Part shown: piece after piece, positions 9,201 to 18,324 of the stretch
How the letters are laid out: every line of letters starts with the position of its first letter
How positions within the stretch are numbered: the stretch's first letter is position 1
Source: Acidobacteriota bacterium
Lineage (GTDB): Bacteria > Acidobacteriota > Terriglobia > Bryobacterales > Bryobacteraceae
Length of the DNA stretch: 43,005 nucleotides
Assembly (NCBI GenBank): GCA_026394075.1
Contig: JAPKYX010000048.1
Span: forward strand, 1 to 43,005
Direction: 5' to 3'
Translations under genes and position numbers: made by a program
Notes under the pieces: model-generated
The model's input: only the letters and a program-made list of their open reading frames with translations
Database searches by the model: none
Told to the model about the DNA's origin: nothing

Positions 9201-10765
9201 TCGAAGAGGCGAAAGCCATCGCCGGGGAGCGGGCGCGGGAGGAGTCCGCCCGGATCGCGTACGTGAAGAGGATGCAGGGGGAGCAGGAGCAGACCTGCCC
9301 GTTGGCCCCCTGGAAGACGGAAACTCAGCTCGGCTGGCGCGAAGGCGAGCTCACCGGTTTGTTTCAACCAAAGGCCGTGGAGACGGGGGCCTCATGCGCG
9401 GACGAAGGAGGCCTACTGGACGATGCGGTGTTCATTGGATCGGACACCAGCCAAAGTCAGCCCAAGGCTCCCCAGCGCTTGTTCGACGAGGAACCACCCG
9501 CCATTCAGCGCGCCCTGAACAAGTTTCCGATCCTGGTACTGGCGCTGGTTGAATTGCCGTTTGATGCCCGCCAGGAGGGTTTCGAGATGAGGCTGAATCA
9601 GCTGCAACCGGGGGGCTCTCCACCACCTTGGGAGTGGCGTGTCCAAGGTGCCGAGAACGGCACCCACTATTTATGGCTGGCGCAAGATTCAGGAAAGGAC
9701 GACTATCAGGCCATTGCCCGCTCGAAACTCCCGGCCTTTATCCCCTGGAACCTATTCTCTGCGGGCCTCTGGACTGACCCCGACAAGTTGCCGACGCTGT
9801 GGATGGGCATCGAGTTCTGGCTCGGCATGATCGCCGCCGTCGTCGCCTTTCTGTGGTGGGGCCGGGCATTCCGGCAGCGCGTCCGCCTGGACGATCTCCA
9901 GATGCCAGCTTCGATCCCCTTATATCAGCCCGCCACCGTCTGGCAGGGGCGCTTCCTGATCCACATATCGCCCGGCTATCCGGATGCACCGTTGCTCGGC
10001 TATTGGGCCAAGCACTCGCGCATCGATCTGGCGTCTGTCGATGTGTCCTCGCCGCCGGCATTGCCTGAAGGCGGCATCCTGATCACCAATCTGCAAAGCT
10101 GCCTGGCCACGGCCAGCCAACGGAAGATGTGCCTGGACTTGATCGAGGGCGCGATGCGGACCCCCAGCCGTTCGGTGGTCGTCACCACGTCCATCGAGCC
10201 CTTGAGTTATCTGCAATCAGGGGGCGCGGGGGCCGCCGGTGAGCCTGCGGACACAGCCGAGTTGTCGCGCTGGAAGCGCATCACCCACTCGCTGGAATCC
10301 CGTCGCATGGATCCGCCCGAAGGTGTCGCTCCTCCCGAAGATGATGCGGTCTGGATGAGCTGCTCCGTGCACGAGAAGGCGATCCTCACCTACCTGGATC
10401 GCCACAAGCTGGTGGCTCCCACGGCCGGCCCGGTCGCCGCCCGGCTTCTGGGCCGCGGCTTGCTGCGCCGGCGGCCCGATGGCCGCATCGAATTCGCCTC
10501 ACCTCCGTTCCAGCGCTTTGTCAGTGCGCTGCAGGAAGCTCCCGATGAGGCCCTGCTGGCGTCCCAATCAGCCAGCAAGGGTATCTCTCCCTGGGCAATC
10601 GGGATCGTCCTGGTGGGCGTGGTGCTGTTCTTCTCGCAAGAAGAGCTCACCAGCCGTCTGCTGGGCTTCCTGACCAGCGTCGGCGCGGGCCTGGAGGTAT
10701 TGCGCAAACACTTGACCGCCAGCTCCGCCAGCAGCGGCGGCGCCTCTGGCAGTGCCAAGGGCTAA
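6287..10765 (+). CDS. Giant multi-domain membrane protein with Cache-like sensor regions
   Basis: 1492 residues; not assigned to a named family. A first membrane segment lies at about 17-36, followed by a 220-residue extracytoplasmic region. Two segments lie at about 263-326. Residues of about 330-590 look like a Cache/PDC sensor (YADWINANGQKDFRWTTS, SDRQYFRNV, FGFAVIDSAGKVLFHSEP). A cluster of membrane helices spans about 590-790. An alanine/glutamate-rich coiled coil spans about 860-1010. Another helix (about 1168-1195) leads to a cytoplasmic region of about 230 residues with alternating strands (GGILITNLQSC, SVVVTTSIEPLSYL) that recalls an AAA/STAND ATPase, but no P-loop is visible. A final helix lies near 1433-1455. 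GGGGAG just before the ATG is a good ribosome-binding site. Confidence 0.85.
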   Translation: MSMFGLGNLSSGWRVSARLVVAILVPAAIVGWLLVNGASQKRALEERNMRWLGHMANQIEARISNFDEAVDRWAYIGAKEKTNSASVAANKFGVVNNLDTEDCPAGGTNFSVTKEAGKLKLHFRRTKNGDACAYSDLGKVVEQSLRKDVFSAVILAERNGTVLYQTDQAKMRFTDLDFLFKAAPAKEAPSPAKSDAAPKASVPAGPGQHVPTASTHSIKSIGDQEYSVYVQPLRLRLSAANDTGQGDWFLVGLSEANTPWESSGPQGLLLVLPLVVLLVALSWPLPRLWLMSSAEPLRQGYLVIAAACSMGIVLVMTILGLYFFIRSFADVRTDGRLAILAEEIGSNVSHELKLALKQLEILDKRAYDKRLETEEGDSSAVRLLSVLKPNEIVFPFEYADWINANGQKDFRWTTSKEPARPITVSDRQYFRNVMEDHLLPPLTAGAGPFAVERVLSRTTGRMVTMLAVRSKLDQEQVKEQRLPVANLAVTLPSLESPVLPAEFGFAVIDSAGKVLFHSEPSRVMVENLFEECPEVPELAQVVERRATASISTNYSGGAHRMLVAPLPGLGQVPWTLVVYRKLEPVRVVRAQAMVGALALFVCYSVAVLVIAGGVLYLLGRWRRRFMPALLLEAAWWAPHGSCYPVLAAFGFALMLIYWRSLDGATGSVTFYSSIAVAVSFLTLSAVALRIPLTRPWRGISLVWLVTASAWLAAFAWMMNDYWMVVFAPAGLAAARYAQYRWRGRGTGPAWRTPRSWVLWAAELVVCLVILPTFGLGKMSYEYEAGLYARELQSELSEGFTQQGEALAQRLAELPGATECRLVRQQLLSALRIGAVTTSTCAPTYFYGGAGYNTQITIAAAQRHLDKGEQLAQEERIRKEREDSYNARREAAARRSPEAYQQVDQSIRAEQQQAAAAKLIETKIAAEAARLVRASETSAAAWKEEVKAIEAEKRQADAARLARAAAKSGSARLEEAKAIAGERAREESARIAYVKRMQGEQEQTCPLAPWKTETQLGWREGELTGLFQPKAVETGASCADEGGLLDDAVFIGSDTSQSQPKAPQRLFDEEPPAIQRALNKFPILVLALVELPFDARQEGFEMRLNQLQPGGSPPPWEWRVQGAENGTHYLWLAQDSGKDDYQAIARSKLPAFIPWNLFSAGLWTDPDKLPTLWMGIEFWLGMIAAVVAFLWWGRAFRQRVRLDDLQMPASIPLYQPATVWQGRFLIHISPGYPDAPLLGYWAKHSRIDLASVDVSSPPALPEGGILITNLQSCLATASQRKMCLDLIEGAMRTPSRSVVVTTSIEPLSYLQSGGAGAAGEPADTAELSRWKRITHSLESRRMDPPEGVAPPEDDAVWMSCSVHEKAILTYLDRHKLVAPTAGPVAARLLGRGLLRRRPDGRIEFASPPFQRFVSALQEAPDEALLASQSASKGISPWAIGIVLVGVVLFFSQEELTSRLLGFLTSVGAGLEVLRKHLTASSASSGGASGSAKG

Positions 10766-10780
10766 GCAGCACCCGCACTC

Positions 10781-12445
10781 TTAGCAGAGCGCCAGATACT
10801 CGTGCACCAGGCGCACCACCATGGAGCCTTCGCCCACCGCGGAGGCGACGCGGTTCATCGCCCCGGCGCGCAGATCCCCGGCGGCGAATACACCGGGCAC
10901 GCTGGTCTCTAGCGGCAGCGGTTCCCGCTTCTGCTTCCAGGTGCGGGAGTACGCATCATGAGTGGGCAGATCGCGACCGGTCAGCACGAAGCCCTTCTCG
11001 TCGCGCAGCACGGCGGCTGGAAGCCAGCCGCTCCGGGGGTGAGTGCCGATGAAGACGAACAACGCATCCGCCTCCACCGTCTCCTGGGACCCGCCATCGA
11101 GCGAGCTGAACACGACCCTCTGCAAGTGACCATCACCTTCAACGCGTTCAATCTCTGTCCGTGTCCGCAAGTGGATGTTTGGCGTGGCGGCGATCTGGTC
11201 GATCAAGTATTGAGACATCGTTTCGGCCAGGCCATCGCGCCGGACGACGATCTGGACGTCCTTGGCATGGCGGGCGAGATAAACCGCACCTTGTCCGGCG
11301 GAGTTGCCACCGCCGACCACAATCACCCGGCGATCACTGCACGCCTGGCCTTCTGTCGTAGCGGCGCCATAGTAAACCCCGGCCCCGGTATGTTCGGCGA
11401 CACCGGGCGCGGGATGCTCGCGATAGAACATGCCCGTAGCGGCCAGCAGCGCCCGGGTGACAATCTGCCGGCCGTCCGCCAGCGTCAGGTGCTTGTAGCC
11501 GCCATCAATCTCGACAGCGGTTACTTCCAGCGGCACCAGAAACTCCGCTCCCAAACGCTGCGCTTGCATCAGCGCCCGCCGCGTCAGCTCACTGCCACTG
11601 ACCCCAGCCGGGAAGCCGAGATAATTCTCGATCCGCGAACTGGTGCCGGCTTGTCCGCCTGGCGCATGGCGGTCGAGCAGCAACGTCCGCAATCCTTCCG
11701 ACGCCCCGTATACCGCGGCCGCCAAACCCGCCGGCCCCGCACCCACGATCACCAGATCGTAGACCTCCAGCGCAGCCTCCAGCGATCGCCCCAACCGCTC
11801 CGCCACCTGCCGCGGCTCCGGGTTGAGCAGTACCGGCGAGCCATCGTCAAAAAACAAAGCCGGCAGATCGTTGGCCCCGACACCGGCCGCATCCAGGAGC
11901 ACACGCGCCTCCGGATCCCGCGTCAGGTCCAGCCAGCGATAAGGGATGAGGTTGCTCGCGAGAAACGTCTTGATCTCATGCGACCGAGGCGACCATTGAT
12001 GCCCCACCAAGCGAAGCCCCGTCGCTTCCGGCAGGTAAGCCGCCTGCCAGGCATCCAGCAGATCATCGAGCACCGGGTAGAGGCGCTCCTCCGGCGGATC
12101 CCAGGGCTTGGACAGATAGTGGTCCAGGTGCGCTTCATTGATGGCGCGGACGGCGGCGCCAATGTCGGAGTAGGCGGTCAGCAGCACGCGCCGGGCCAGT
12201 GGATACCACTCGCGCGACCGTGCCAGTACTTCCACGCCCAGCATGCCGGGCATCCGCTGATCGCTGATGATCATGGCCAGTGCGTCGCCCCGGCTCTTGA
12301 GTTCGCGGATCGTGTCCAGCGCCTCCTGGCCCGAGGTCGCGCCCACCACCATGTAAGTTTCCCGGTAGCGGGCCCGGACGTCGCGCCGGACCGCGGCCAG
12401 GACTTGCGGATCGTCATCGACAATCAGCAGGAACGGTTTACTCAA
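10781..12445 (-). CDS. Response regulator fused to thioredoxin-like and thioredoxin-reductase-like flavoprotein domains
   Basis: 554 residues, TTG start at 12445 with GGGGGAAAG upstream. Residues 1-125 are a receiver domain (acidic D10-D12, phosphorylation site D62 in [10 protein letters not shown] in LLTAYSD, K in YLSKPW). About 140-225 resembles a glutaredoxin/thioredoxin fold ([24 protein letters not shown]) without active-site cysteines. About 232-554 is a two-nucleotide-domain flavoprotein: [13 protein letters not shown] for [18 protein letters not shown] for NAD(P)[12 protein letters not shown] for FAD. The place where thioredoxin reductase has CxxC reads YYGAATTEG. Only two cysteines occur in the whole protein, so classical disulfide exchange is excluded. 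It overlaps the kinase gene by four bases. Confidence 0.9.
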   Translation of the reverse strand: MSKPFLLIVDDDPQVLAAVRRDVRARYRETYMVVGATSGQEALDTIRELKSRGDALAMIISDQRMPGMLGVEVLARSREWYPLARRVLLTAYSDIGAAVRAINEAHLDHYLSKPWDPPEERLYPVLDDLLDAWQAAYLPEATGLRLVGHQWSPRSHEIKTFLASNLIPYRWLDLTRDPEARVLLDAAGVGANDLPALFFDDGSPVLLNPEPRQVAERLGRSLEAALEVYDLVIVGAGPAGLAAAVYGASEGLRTLLLDRHAPGGQAGTSSRIENYLGFPAGVSGSELTRRALMQAQRLGAEFLVPLEVTAVEIDGGYKHLTLADGRQIVTRALLAATGMFYREHPAPGVAEHTGAGVYYGAATTEGQACSDRRVIVVGGGNSAGQGAVYLARHAKDVQIVVRRDGLAETMSQYLIDQIAATPNIHLRTRTEIERVEGDGHLQRVVFSSLDGGSQETVEADALFVFIGTHPRSGWLPAAVLRDEKGFVLTGRDLPTHDAYSRTWKQKREPLPLETSVPGVFAAGDLRAGAMNRVASAVGEGSMVVRLVHEYLALC

Positions 12446-13860
12446 TTCTTTCCCCCATCATGAATCGGCCGCTCGATGGGCAGCGCGACGCGAAACTCCG
12501 TGCGGCCCGGCTTTGAATTGACGCAGATGTCGCCATGGTTGTGACGCACCAGGCGGCGCACGATATCGAGACCCAGTCCAGTGCCTTCGCCCATCGGTTT
12601 GGTGGTGAAGAAGGGGTCAAATATGCGCTTCTGGATCGATTCCGGAATGCCGCCGCCGTTGTCGATCACCTGGATCACCACTTTGTGCTCACCCTCCTGG
12701 TGCGCGCGCACTTCCACCAAACCCGATTGCGGCACGGCGTCCAGCGCGTTGTCGATCAGGTTCGCCCAGATCTGATTCAGCTCGCCCCCAAAGCCGCGGA
12801 CATGCGGCAGGCCGGGCTCAATCTCCACGGTCACTGCGACCGACTTGCCGCGCGCCTTCGACTTCAGCACCGCCACCGTGTTGGCCAGGCTGAGCCGCAC
12901 ATCGACAGGCTGCGCGACGTTTGCTTGATCCATGTGCGTGAAGCCCTTGATGGCCACCACCAGGCCCGAGATGCGCAAGGCCGCTTCCTGGATCTCAGTC
13001 GCCAAGCCCCTCACGGCGCAGCCGGAGGCCGCCCAACTGAGCACCGCTTCTAGCGCCGGACCCTGAACCGCCGCCGCCAGCCGGTCCAGCGCGTCCAGGG
13101 TGGCCGGTGTTTCGGCCAGCAGATCGGCCAGTCCAGCATCCAAGCCGTGGTCTCCCAGCCAATCGCTGATGGCATCTTCGCGTTCCGCCTGTTCCAGCGG
13201 AGACCGCACGCCCGGAATGTTTTGAGCCAGGCACGCCGTCCGGATGGCGTCCACGGCGGCCAGTTGAACATCGGACAGCCGCGCCGTCCCCAGTACCCGG
13301 GCGGCCCGCTCCGCATCGTTCAGCCGGTCTTCCAGCAAGGCGGCGCTGCGCTCGATGGCTGAGGCTGGGTTGTTCAGCTCGTGAGCGAGGCCCGCGGACA
13401 ACTTGCCGAGGGAAATCATCTTCTCGTTGTGCATACCGCTGGACGTAAAGTTCCGGGCGCGATCCACCAGGGTGCGCACCAGCAGCGCCGTTACTTCATG
13501 GCATTCGCGGATCATCTCGGTCAGATGATCGCGATGAATGGCGAGAATGACGGTAGGCTCCTGCGCCACGGACGCCGCTGGTGGGCTCACCAGGCGTGAG
13601 TAGGGGAGGACACCGGAGACGTCGCCGCCGCGCCATTCCATCAGCGTGGTCATGCCGGCACCTTGGTCGGCGGACATCGCCAGGTGTCCGGAGAGAATGA
13701 CGAACATACTCTCGACCGGTGCACCCGGAGAGCTGAGCACGTCGCCCGGGCTCAACTGGCGCACGACGCCATGTCCGGCTAGCCAAGCCAGCTCTTCAGG
13801 AGGGGCTGTGCCAAGGGTGCGATGTTGAGCCAGCTGTTCGTGCAGTTGGCTGTTGCTCAT
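12442..13860 (-). CDS. Sensor histidine kinase with N-terminal cyclic-nucleotide-binding-like domain
   Basis: 472 residues from the ATG at 13860; a GTG at 13914 would add 18 residues of unlikely sequence. Residues of about 15-130 form a CRP/cNMP-type beta barrel ([35 protein letters not shown]). There is no membrane segment, so it is cytosolic. The dimerisation/phosphoacceptor helix holds [20 protein letters not shown] with the H-box histidine at about 162. ATPase motifs follow: N-box [15 protein letters not shown]1 [11 protein letters not shown]-box region [12 protein letters not shown], and G2 [11 protein letters not shown]. The closely overlapping regulator-flavoprotein gene is the evident partner. 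The signal could be a cyclic nucleotide or another small ligand; key cNMP residues were not resolved. Confidence 0.9.
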   Translation of the reverse strand: MSNSQLHEQLAQHRTLGTAPPEELAWLAGHGVVRQLSPGDVLSSPGAPVESMFVILSGHLAMSADQGAGMTTLMEWRGGDVSGVLPYSRLVSPPAASVAQEPTVILAIHRDHLTEMIRECHEVTALLVRTLVDRARNFTSSGMHNEKMISLGKLSAGLAHELNNPASAIERSAALLEDRLNDAERAARVLGTARLSDVQLAAVDAIRTACLAQNIPGVRSPLEQAEREDAISDWLGDHGLDAGLADLLAETPATLDALDRLAAAVQGPALEAVLSWAASGCAVRGLATEIQEAALRISGLVVAIKGFTHMDQANVAQPVDVRLSLANTVAVLKSKARGKSVAVTVEIEPGLPHVRGFGGELNQIWANLIDNALDAVPQSGLVEVRAHQEGEHKVVIQVIDNGGGIPESIQKRIFDPFFTTKPMGEGTGLGLDIVRRLVRHNHGDICVNSKPGRTEFRVALPIERPIHDGGKN

Positions 13861-14122
13861 CGGCCACGCCCGCGATGAGATGCCGAAGGCAGAGATGGCG
13901 CACCGGCCAGCCACAATTCAGAAACCGACATGACCCGCTCATCGTAACATTTGGCGCGCGGGGAACCGCCCCGCTCCCCCCCCCGTTGCGTTGGGTCGCG
14001 CTACCCGGCGTACGGACAAAACAGACCTTTTATGACCGCTTTCCGTCCTGCTGGAAATTCGCCTTCCATTCAGCGAAATTAAACGAAAAGGTGAGACGTT
14101 TAGTGATGCTTTGGGGCTAGTG

Positions 14123-14130
14123 GCCGATAG
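14123..14130 (+). promoter_or_regulatory. Sigma-28-like -10 element before the chemoreceptor gene
   Basis: GCCGATAG at 14123-14130 matches the FliA (sigma-28) -10 consensus GCCGATAA at seven of eight bases. It lies 18 bases before the GTG start, leaving room for the AAGGGGG ribosome-binding site. The -35 element is poor: only TTTAGTGATG-like sequence lies at the right distance. The call rests on the -10 match and on chemoreceptors being usual FliA targets. Confidence 0.4.
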
Positions 14131-14148
14131 CTTTCTGAAGGGGGCACC

Positions 14149-15666
14149 GTGACACTGGGAACAAAGATTGTGGTTGGCGCGTTGGCGGCCGTGGTGGTGA
14201 CGGCTGTCGCGGGAATTGTGGTGCAACGCACCGTGATCCGTGAGCAAGGAATCCAGATGACCCGCAACACCATGCGGACGGCAATTCTCGAGGCGGAGAA
14301 CGTCCGCGAGTCGATTTCCGGCCTCCGCCAGGCCAACGTGTTCAACCAGGAACGGATGCTAGAAGAGATCAAGACCACCTCCGATTTCCGGACCACCGGC
14401 GCTTATCAGACCGTGCCCGTGGTGGCCGCCTGGCGCGCCATCGAGAAGGTGGCCGCCCAAGAGGGCTACCAGTTCCGCATCCCCAAGAACAACCCGCGCA
14501 ACCCCAAGAATCAACCTACACCCGAGGAGGCAGCCTGGCTCAGCTCATTCGAATCGGGACGTCTGTCCGAGGTCTTTGAGGTGAACAGCGCCCGCAACGA
14601 AATCGTCTATGCGCGCCCGATCAAGCTGACGCCGGATTGCCTGAGCTGCCATGGCGAACCGGCGAACAGCACCACCAAGGACGGCCGTGACGTGCTGGGC
14701 TTTCAGATGGAGAACTGGAAGGCCGGAGAAGTGCATGGTGCCTTTGTGCTGAAGTCCAGCCTGGACCGCGTGGATGCTGTGGTGCAGGCCGGCATGCTGA
14801 AAACCGTGATGTGGGTGTTGCCGGTGACGGGTATGGTGTGCGCCGTGTTGATCTGGTTTAGCCGCCGCTCCATCATCGGCCCGCTTCGCAAGGCCCTGGT
14901 GGACGTGAAGCAGACCAGCAGTGAATCCACCAGCGCCTCGGGACAGATCTCGCAATCGAGTGAGTCGCTGGCCTCCGGCGCCACCCAGCAAGCCGCTTCG
15001 GCGGAAGAGACCGCCGCCGCTCTGGCTGAGATGCGGGTGGCGGTAGAGAAGGGCGCCGAACAGGCCTGCCAAGCGCAAGTCCTGGCCGGAGAGGCGCGCC
15101 AGTACGCGGAGTCCGCAGCCGAGCAGATGGAGCGGGCGCTCGCCGAGATCGAGGCGATTGAGGCCTCCAACAAGCGTGTCGCCCGCATCGTGAAGGAAGT
15201 GGAAGAAATCGCCTTCCAAACCAATCTGCTGGCTTTGAACGCCAGTGTGGAAGCCGCCCGGGCCGGCCAGTCCGGGGCCGGGTTTGCCGTGGTGGCTGAC
15301 GAAGTGCGCGCGCTGGCGACACGCTGCGCCACCGCCGCCAAAAGCACCGAAGAGATCGTCACCAAGTCGATCGGCGATTCCAAGAAAGGCGTGGCCTTAA
15401 GCCATCAGGTCCGCATGGAACTGGCGCAAATCGTCGACTACACCGAACGCGTCAGTAAGGCGATCAGCAATACGGTTGCGGAAGCCAAAAGCCAAAACTT
15501 GCGCATCGGCGGCGTCGATACGGCCATGCGCCAGATCAGCGTCGTCACCCAATCGATCGCCGCGCAATCAGAAGAAATGTCAGCCTCGTCGCAGGTGCTG
15601 GCGCAGCAGGCCCGAGTGCTGGACGGATCGGTGGAGAGCCTATCGTCCATGGTCGGCGGCTTCTAG
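14149..15666 (+). CDS. Methyl-accepting chemotaxis protein with c-type-haem-like sensor domain
   Basis: 505 residues, GTG start with AAGGGGG four bases upstream. Membrane helices at about 7-26 and 219-240 frame a periplasmic domain that looks like the DUF3365/Tll0287-like family: [20 protein letters not shown], followed by [19 protein letters not shown] at 164-168 is a covalent haem-binding motif, so it may sense redox state, oxygen or NO. A recognisable HAMP domain is missing; the cytoplasmic part starts with a helical linker. The signalling hairpin tip is clear ([20 protein letters not shown] at about 353-372). No CheA/CheW genes are nearby. It ends 10 bases from a convergent peptidase gene. 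Confidence 0.92.
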   Translation: MTLGTKIVVGALAAVVVTAVAGIVVQRTVIREQGIQMTRNTMRTAILEAENVRESISGLRQANVFNQERMLEEIKTTSDFRTTGAYQTVPVVAAWRAIEKVAAQEGYQFRIPKNNPRNPKNQPTPEEAAWLSSFESGRLSEVFEVNSARNEIVYARPIKLTPDCLSCHGEPANSTTKDGRDVLGFQMENWKAGEVHGAFVLKSSLDRVDAVVQAGMLKTVMWVLPVTGMVCAVLIWFSRRSIIGPLRKALVDVKQTSSESTSASGQISQSSESLASGATQQAASAEETAAALAEMRVAVEKGAEQACQAQVLAGEARQYAESAAEQMERALAEIEAIEASNKRVARIVKEVEEIAFQTNLLALNASVEAARAGQSGAGFAVVADEVRALATRCATAAKSTEEIVTKSIGDSKKGVALSHQVRMELAQIVDYTERVSKAISNTVAEAKSQNLRIGGVDTAMRQISVVTQSIAAQSEEMSASSQVLAQQARVLDGSVESLSSMVGGF

Positions 15667-15676
15667 CCGGCAATGC

Positions 15677-17695
15677 CTATTTGACGTACTTCTCCATCCA
15701 GCCGAGGATGTGCTCGATCTTGGCGATCCGGTGGCTGGGGCTGGCGCCGCGGATTCCGTGCGGTTCGCGCGGAATCCGCACCAGCACTGTATCCACGTTG
15801 TTCATCTTCAGCCCGGCGTAGAACTCTTCGCTTTCGACGATCGGCGTGCGCCAATCTTCTTCACCCGTGATGAGCATGGTGGGCGTCTTCACCTTGTTGA
15901 CGAAGAAAACCGGCGAATGGTCCACATACGCCTTCAAGTTGTCCCACGGAGTGCCCTTCATCCAGCGCACCGTCGTCAGCGGAATGTCAGAAGAGCCAAA
16001 CTGCGTGATCCAGTTGGTGACCGGATACTGCGAAACCGCCGCCGCAAAGCGCGTGGTCTGCGTCACGATCCAGGCTGTCAGGATGCCGCCGCCGCTGCCG
16101 CCGGTGACGCAGAGCTTCTTGGGGTCCACGTAGCCCTTGGCCAGCACCGCATCGACACCGGCCATCAGGTCCTTGTAGTCGTCACCCGGATACTTGCCAT
16201 GGATGATGTCGCCAAAGGCTTCGCCATACCCCGTCGAGCCGCGCGGGTTGGTGTAGAGCACCACAAAGCCGCGGGCCGCGAAGATCTGCATCTGGTGGTT
16301 GAACTCAATGCCGTACATGGCATAGGGTCCGCCGTGGATGTCGAGAATCAGCGGGTACTTCTTTGCCGGGTCAAAGTTCGGCGGCTTGATGATCCAGCCC
16401 TGGATGTTCTTGCCATCAAAGCTGGGATAGTTGATCTCTTCCACCGCGCCAATCTCCCGGTCAGCCAGTAGACTGTCGTTCGAATACGTCAGCCGTGTCA
16501 GCTTACCCGGAGTGGCCGCGTTAAAGGCATACAGCTCCTTGGGCTCCGCCGGTGAGGTCCGCGAGATAGCAATCGTGCCGGTCTTGGAGACGGAGAAAGT
16601 ATCGAGGCTCGCGTAGGCGGTCGCGAAGCGGTAGTAGCCGGTGGTGATCGGCTTGGCGGGCGCATCGAGAGGAACCGCATGCACCTGGGCCTGCCCCTTG
16701 TCTTCGACCACCGCGAACAGCCCCTTGGAATCCGGCATCCAGCGCGGCGAGACGATGTTGCGATCGATATTCGTGGCCAATTGACGCGCGCCCGTACCAT
16801 CCAGATTCATCACATAGAGATTGGTGTTGTGGTTGGCCTGCCCCTTGTCGTCAAAGCCCAGATACGCAATGCGCCGGCCATCGGGCGAGACACTGGGTGC
16901 CAGGTCCGGTCCCTTGCGCGTCGTCAACTGCTTCACCGCACCCGTCTTCACATTGAAGCTGTAGATGTCGTCGGCGAACTGTTCCATGTCCGCGTTCGGC
17001 ACGCGTCGGCCCGAGACATACAGCATCGTGCCATCCGCAGACCACGCCGGCTCACCCGCATGCTGAAAGTCGCCGCTCGAGATCTGACGCGATGCGCCGC
17101 CGGTGGCCGGAACCACAAACACATGCGCGTATCCTTCGGGGGTCTTGCCATTGCCGCCCACGCCGTCGGCGCGCCAGTTCAGCTTAGTGACGATGGTGGG
17201 CGCGTCAGCCCACTTGGCTCCCGGAGGCGCGGCGGGCATCTTGATGCTCCACGATGACTTGCCCGGGACGCGCGCCAGATAAGCGATCGATTGCCCATCG
17301 GGCGACCAGGAGAGCGCTGACGGCGCAGTCTCAAGGTCAGTAATCTTGGCTTCCGCGCCCGTGTCCATCCACCGCACATAGATCTGTGGCCGCCCACCCT
17401 TGCTCGACACATAGGCCAGCCGCCCACCATCGGGCGACCAGCGCGGAGCAGCGTCACGATGCGAACCCACGCTGATCGGCCGGGCGTTCTTGCCATCCAC
17501 ATCCACGATCCACAAATTCGAGTAGAAGACATCCGCCATCTTGTCCTCGGTCTCCATCAAATAGGCCACCTTCTGGCCATCCGGTGAGACTTGCGGCGAA
17601 GACGGCGTCCGCCAATCAAACAGCGTCTCCGAATTCAGCACCGTCCGCGGAGCGGCGGCAAGCGAAACAGCAAAAAGGGCAACGGCCAAGCGCAT
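15677..17695 (-). CDS. S9 family prolyl-oligopeptidase-like peptidase, exported
   Basis: 672 residues from the ATG at 17695, which begins a short signal peptide (MRLAVALFAVSLAAA); an upstream in-frame extension is mainly Arg/Pro-rich and is rejected. The N-terminal half is a beta-propeller built from TolB/PD40-like blades (SPQVSPDGQKVAYL, APRWSPDGGRLAYVSS, LSWSPDGQSIAYLAR). The C-terminal alpha/beta-hydrolase domain holds GGSGGG with nucleophile S534, acid D614 (EDWRTP) and H646 (EPHGIRG). It is likely an acylaminoacyl-/dipeptidyl-peptidase of the S9C type used in peptide scavenging. Confidence 0.93.
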   Translation of the reverse strand: MRLAVALFAVSLAAAPRTVLNSETLFDWRTPSSPQVSPDGQKVAYLMETEDKMADVFYSNLWIVDVDGKNARPISVGSHRDAAPRWSPDGGRLAYVSSKGGRPQIYVRWMDTGAEAKITDLETAPSALSWSPDGQSIAYLARVPGKSSWSIKMPAAPPGAKWADAPTIVTKLNWRADGVGGNGKTPEGYAHVFVVPATGGASRQISSGDFQHAGEPAWSADGTMLYVSGRRVPNADMEQFADDIYSFNVKTGAVKQLTTRKGPDLAPSVSPDGRRIAYLGFDDKGQANHNTNLYVMNLDGTGARQLATNIDRNIVSPRWMPDSKGLFAVVEDKGQAQVHAVPLDAPAKPITTGYYRFATAYASLDTFSVSKTGTIAISRTSPAEPKELYAFNAATPGKLTRLTYSNDSLLADREIGAVEEINYPSFDGKNIQGWIIKPPNFDPAKKYPLILDIHGGPYAMYGIEFNHQMQIFAARGFVVLYTNPRGSTGYGEAFGDIIHGKYPGDDYKDLMAGVDAVLAKGYVDPKKLCVTGGSGGGILTAWIVTQTTRFAAAVSQYPVTNWITQFGSSDIPLTTVRWMKGTPWDNLKAYVDHSPVFFVNKVKTPTMLITGEEDWRTPIVESEEFYAGLKMNNVDTVLVRIPREPHGIRGASPSHRIAKIEHILGWMEKYVK

Positions 17696-17769
17696 GCGTA
17701 CAGGATAGCGCCCAGCGGCAGGAGGTTCGCAATGCAGTACAGGCTGGCGAAACCGGTTGAACAGAGCCG

Positions 17770-18042
17770 CTAAGCGGCGATACGCTGCTCTGGGATGGCT
17801 ATCTCGACGTAGGCAAATAGCAGGTCCTGGAACTCCGGATTCTGCAGGTGGCTCATAACGGGCTGCCCATCCGGGATGCGTTGTCCGCATTGGCGATACC
17901 CGTCAAGGTTCGCCTCGATCGCCTGAATGGCAGCTTCCTTCGCCGCCGCAATGCTGTCGCCACTGGTGATAATTGCCAGATCAGGCACTTGCACGGCGAA
18001 GCCAGCCTCGGTTTGCTCCAGCATAATCAGAAAGCGCTTCAT
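17770..18042 (-). CDS. hicB: HicB-like antitoxin (first HicAB module)
   Basis: 90 residues. Its N-terminal part (KRFLIMLEQTEAGFAVQVPD, then LAIITSGDSIAAAKEAAIQA) is the partial RNase-H-like fold of HicB antitoxins. The usual C-terminal DNA-binding domain is not evident; the tail (FAYVEIAIPEQRI) is short. The ATG overlaps the HicA stop by four bases (ATGA), with the toxin first, which is the common hicAB order. It lies 74 bases from the start of the S9 peptidase gene on the same strand. Confidence 0.8.
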   Translation of the reverse strand: MKRFLIMLEQTEAGFAVQVPDLAIITSGDSIAAAKEAAIQAIEANLDGYRQCGQRIPDGQPVMSHLQNPEFQDLLFAYVEIAIPEQRIAA

Positions 18043-18239
18043 CGTACCTCCAGTCTGATCTTCTTCACCGTATCAACCGCCCGGCCCACCGGCACATCCT
18101 TCTGTGGATGAACGATGGTGACGATAAACCGGCTGTCCGGATGCTTGAAGTTATGGTGATCGCCCTTGACGCTCACCAGCTGCCATCCAAAAACATCGGC
18201 CATCTTGAATAGCTCCCGGCTACTGTATCGCTTGGGCAT
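18039..18239 (-). CDS. hicA: HicA-like mRNA interferase toxin (first HicAB module)
   Basis: 66 residues from the ATG at 18239, chosen because GGGGGAAGCGGGACGG precedes it. Upstream in-frame ATGs lack a ribosome-binding site. The dsRBD-like fold is visible: RELFKMADVFGWQLVSVKGD, then HHNFKHP with the catalytic His at 28/29. Most HicA proteins have GSHH; here the Ser is Asp (KGDHH). HicA proteins are translation-independent mRNA interferases that are neutralised by HicB. Confidence 0.82.
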   Translation of the reverse strand: MPKRYSSRELFKMADVFGWQLVSVKGDHHNFKHPDSRFIVTIVHPQKDVPVGRAVDTVKKIRLEVR

Positions 18240-18324
18240 CCGTCCCGCTTCCCCCATTTTTACACGCGGTTCTGATCCCCAAGGCCAACGCCCCGCTTGC
18301 AACCGCATCCCCGTAGGAGCCAAG

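Noticed and set aside
10781-12445. Calling the fusion a thioredoxin reductase
   Set aside because: The CxxC motif is absent (YYGAATTEG) and so are cysteines in the thioredoxin-like part, so disulfide reduction by the usual mechanism is not possible.
10958-12463. Open frame of 501 codons on the plus strand
   Set aside because: It lies wholly opposite the response regulator/flavoprotein gene; composition is Arg/Gln/His-rich as expected for an antisense shadow.
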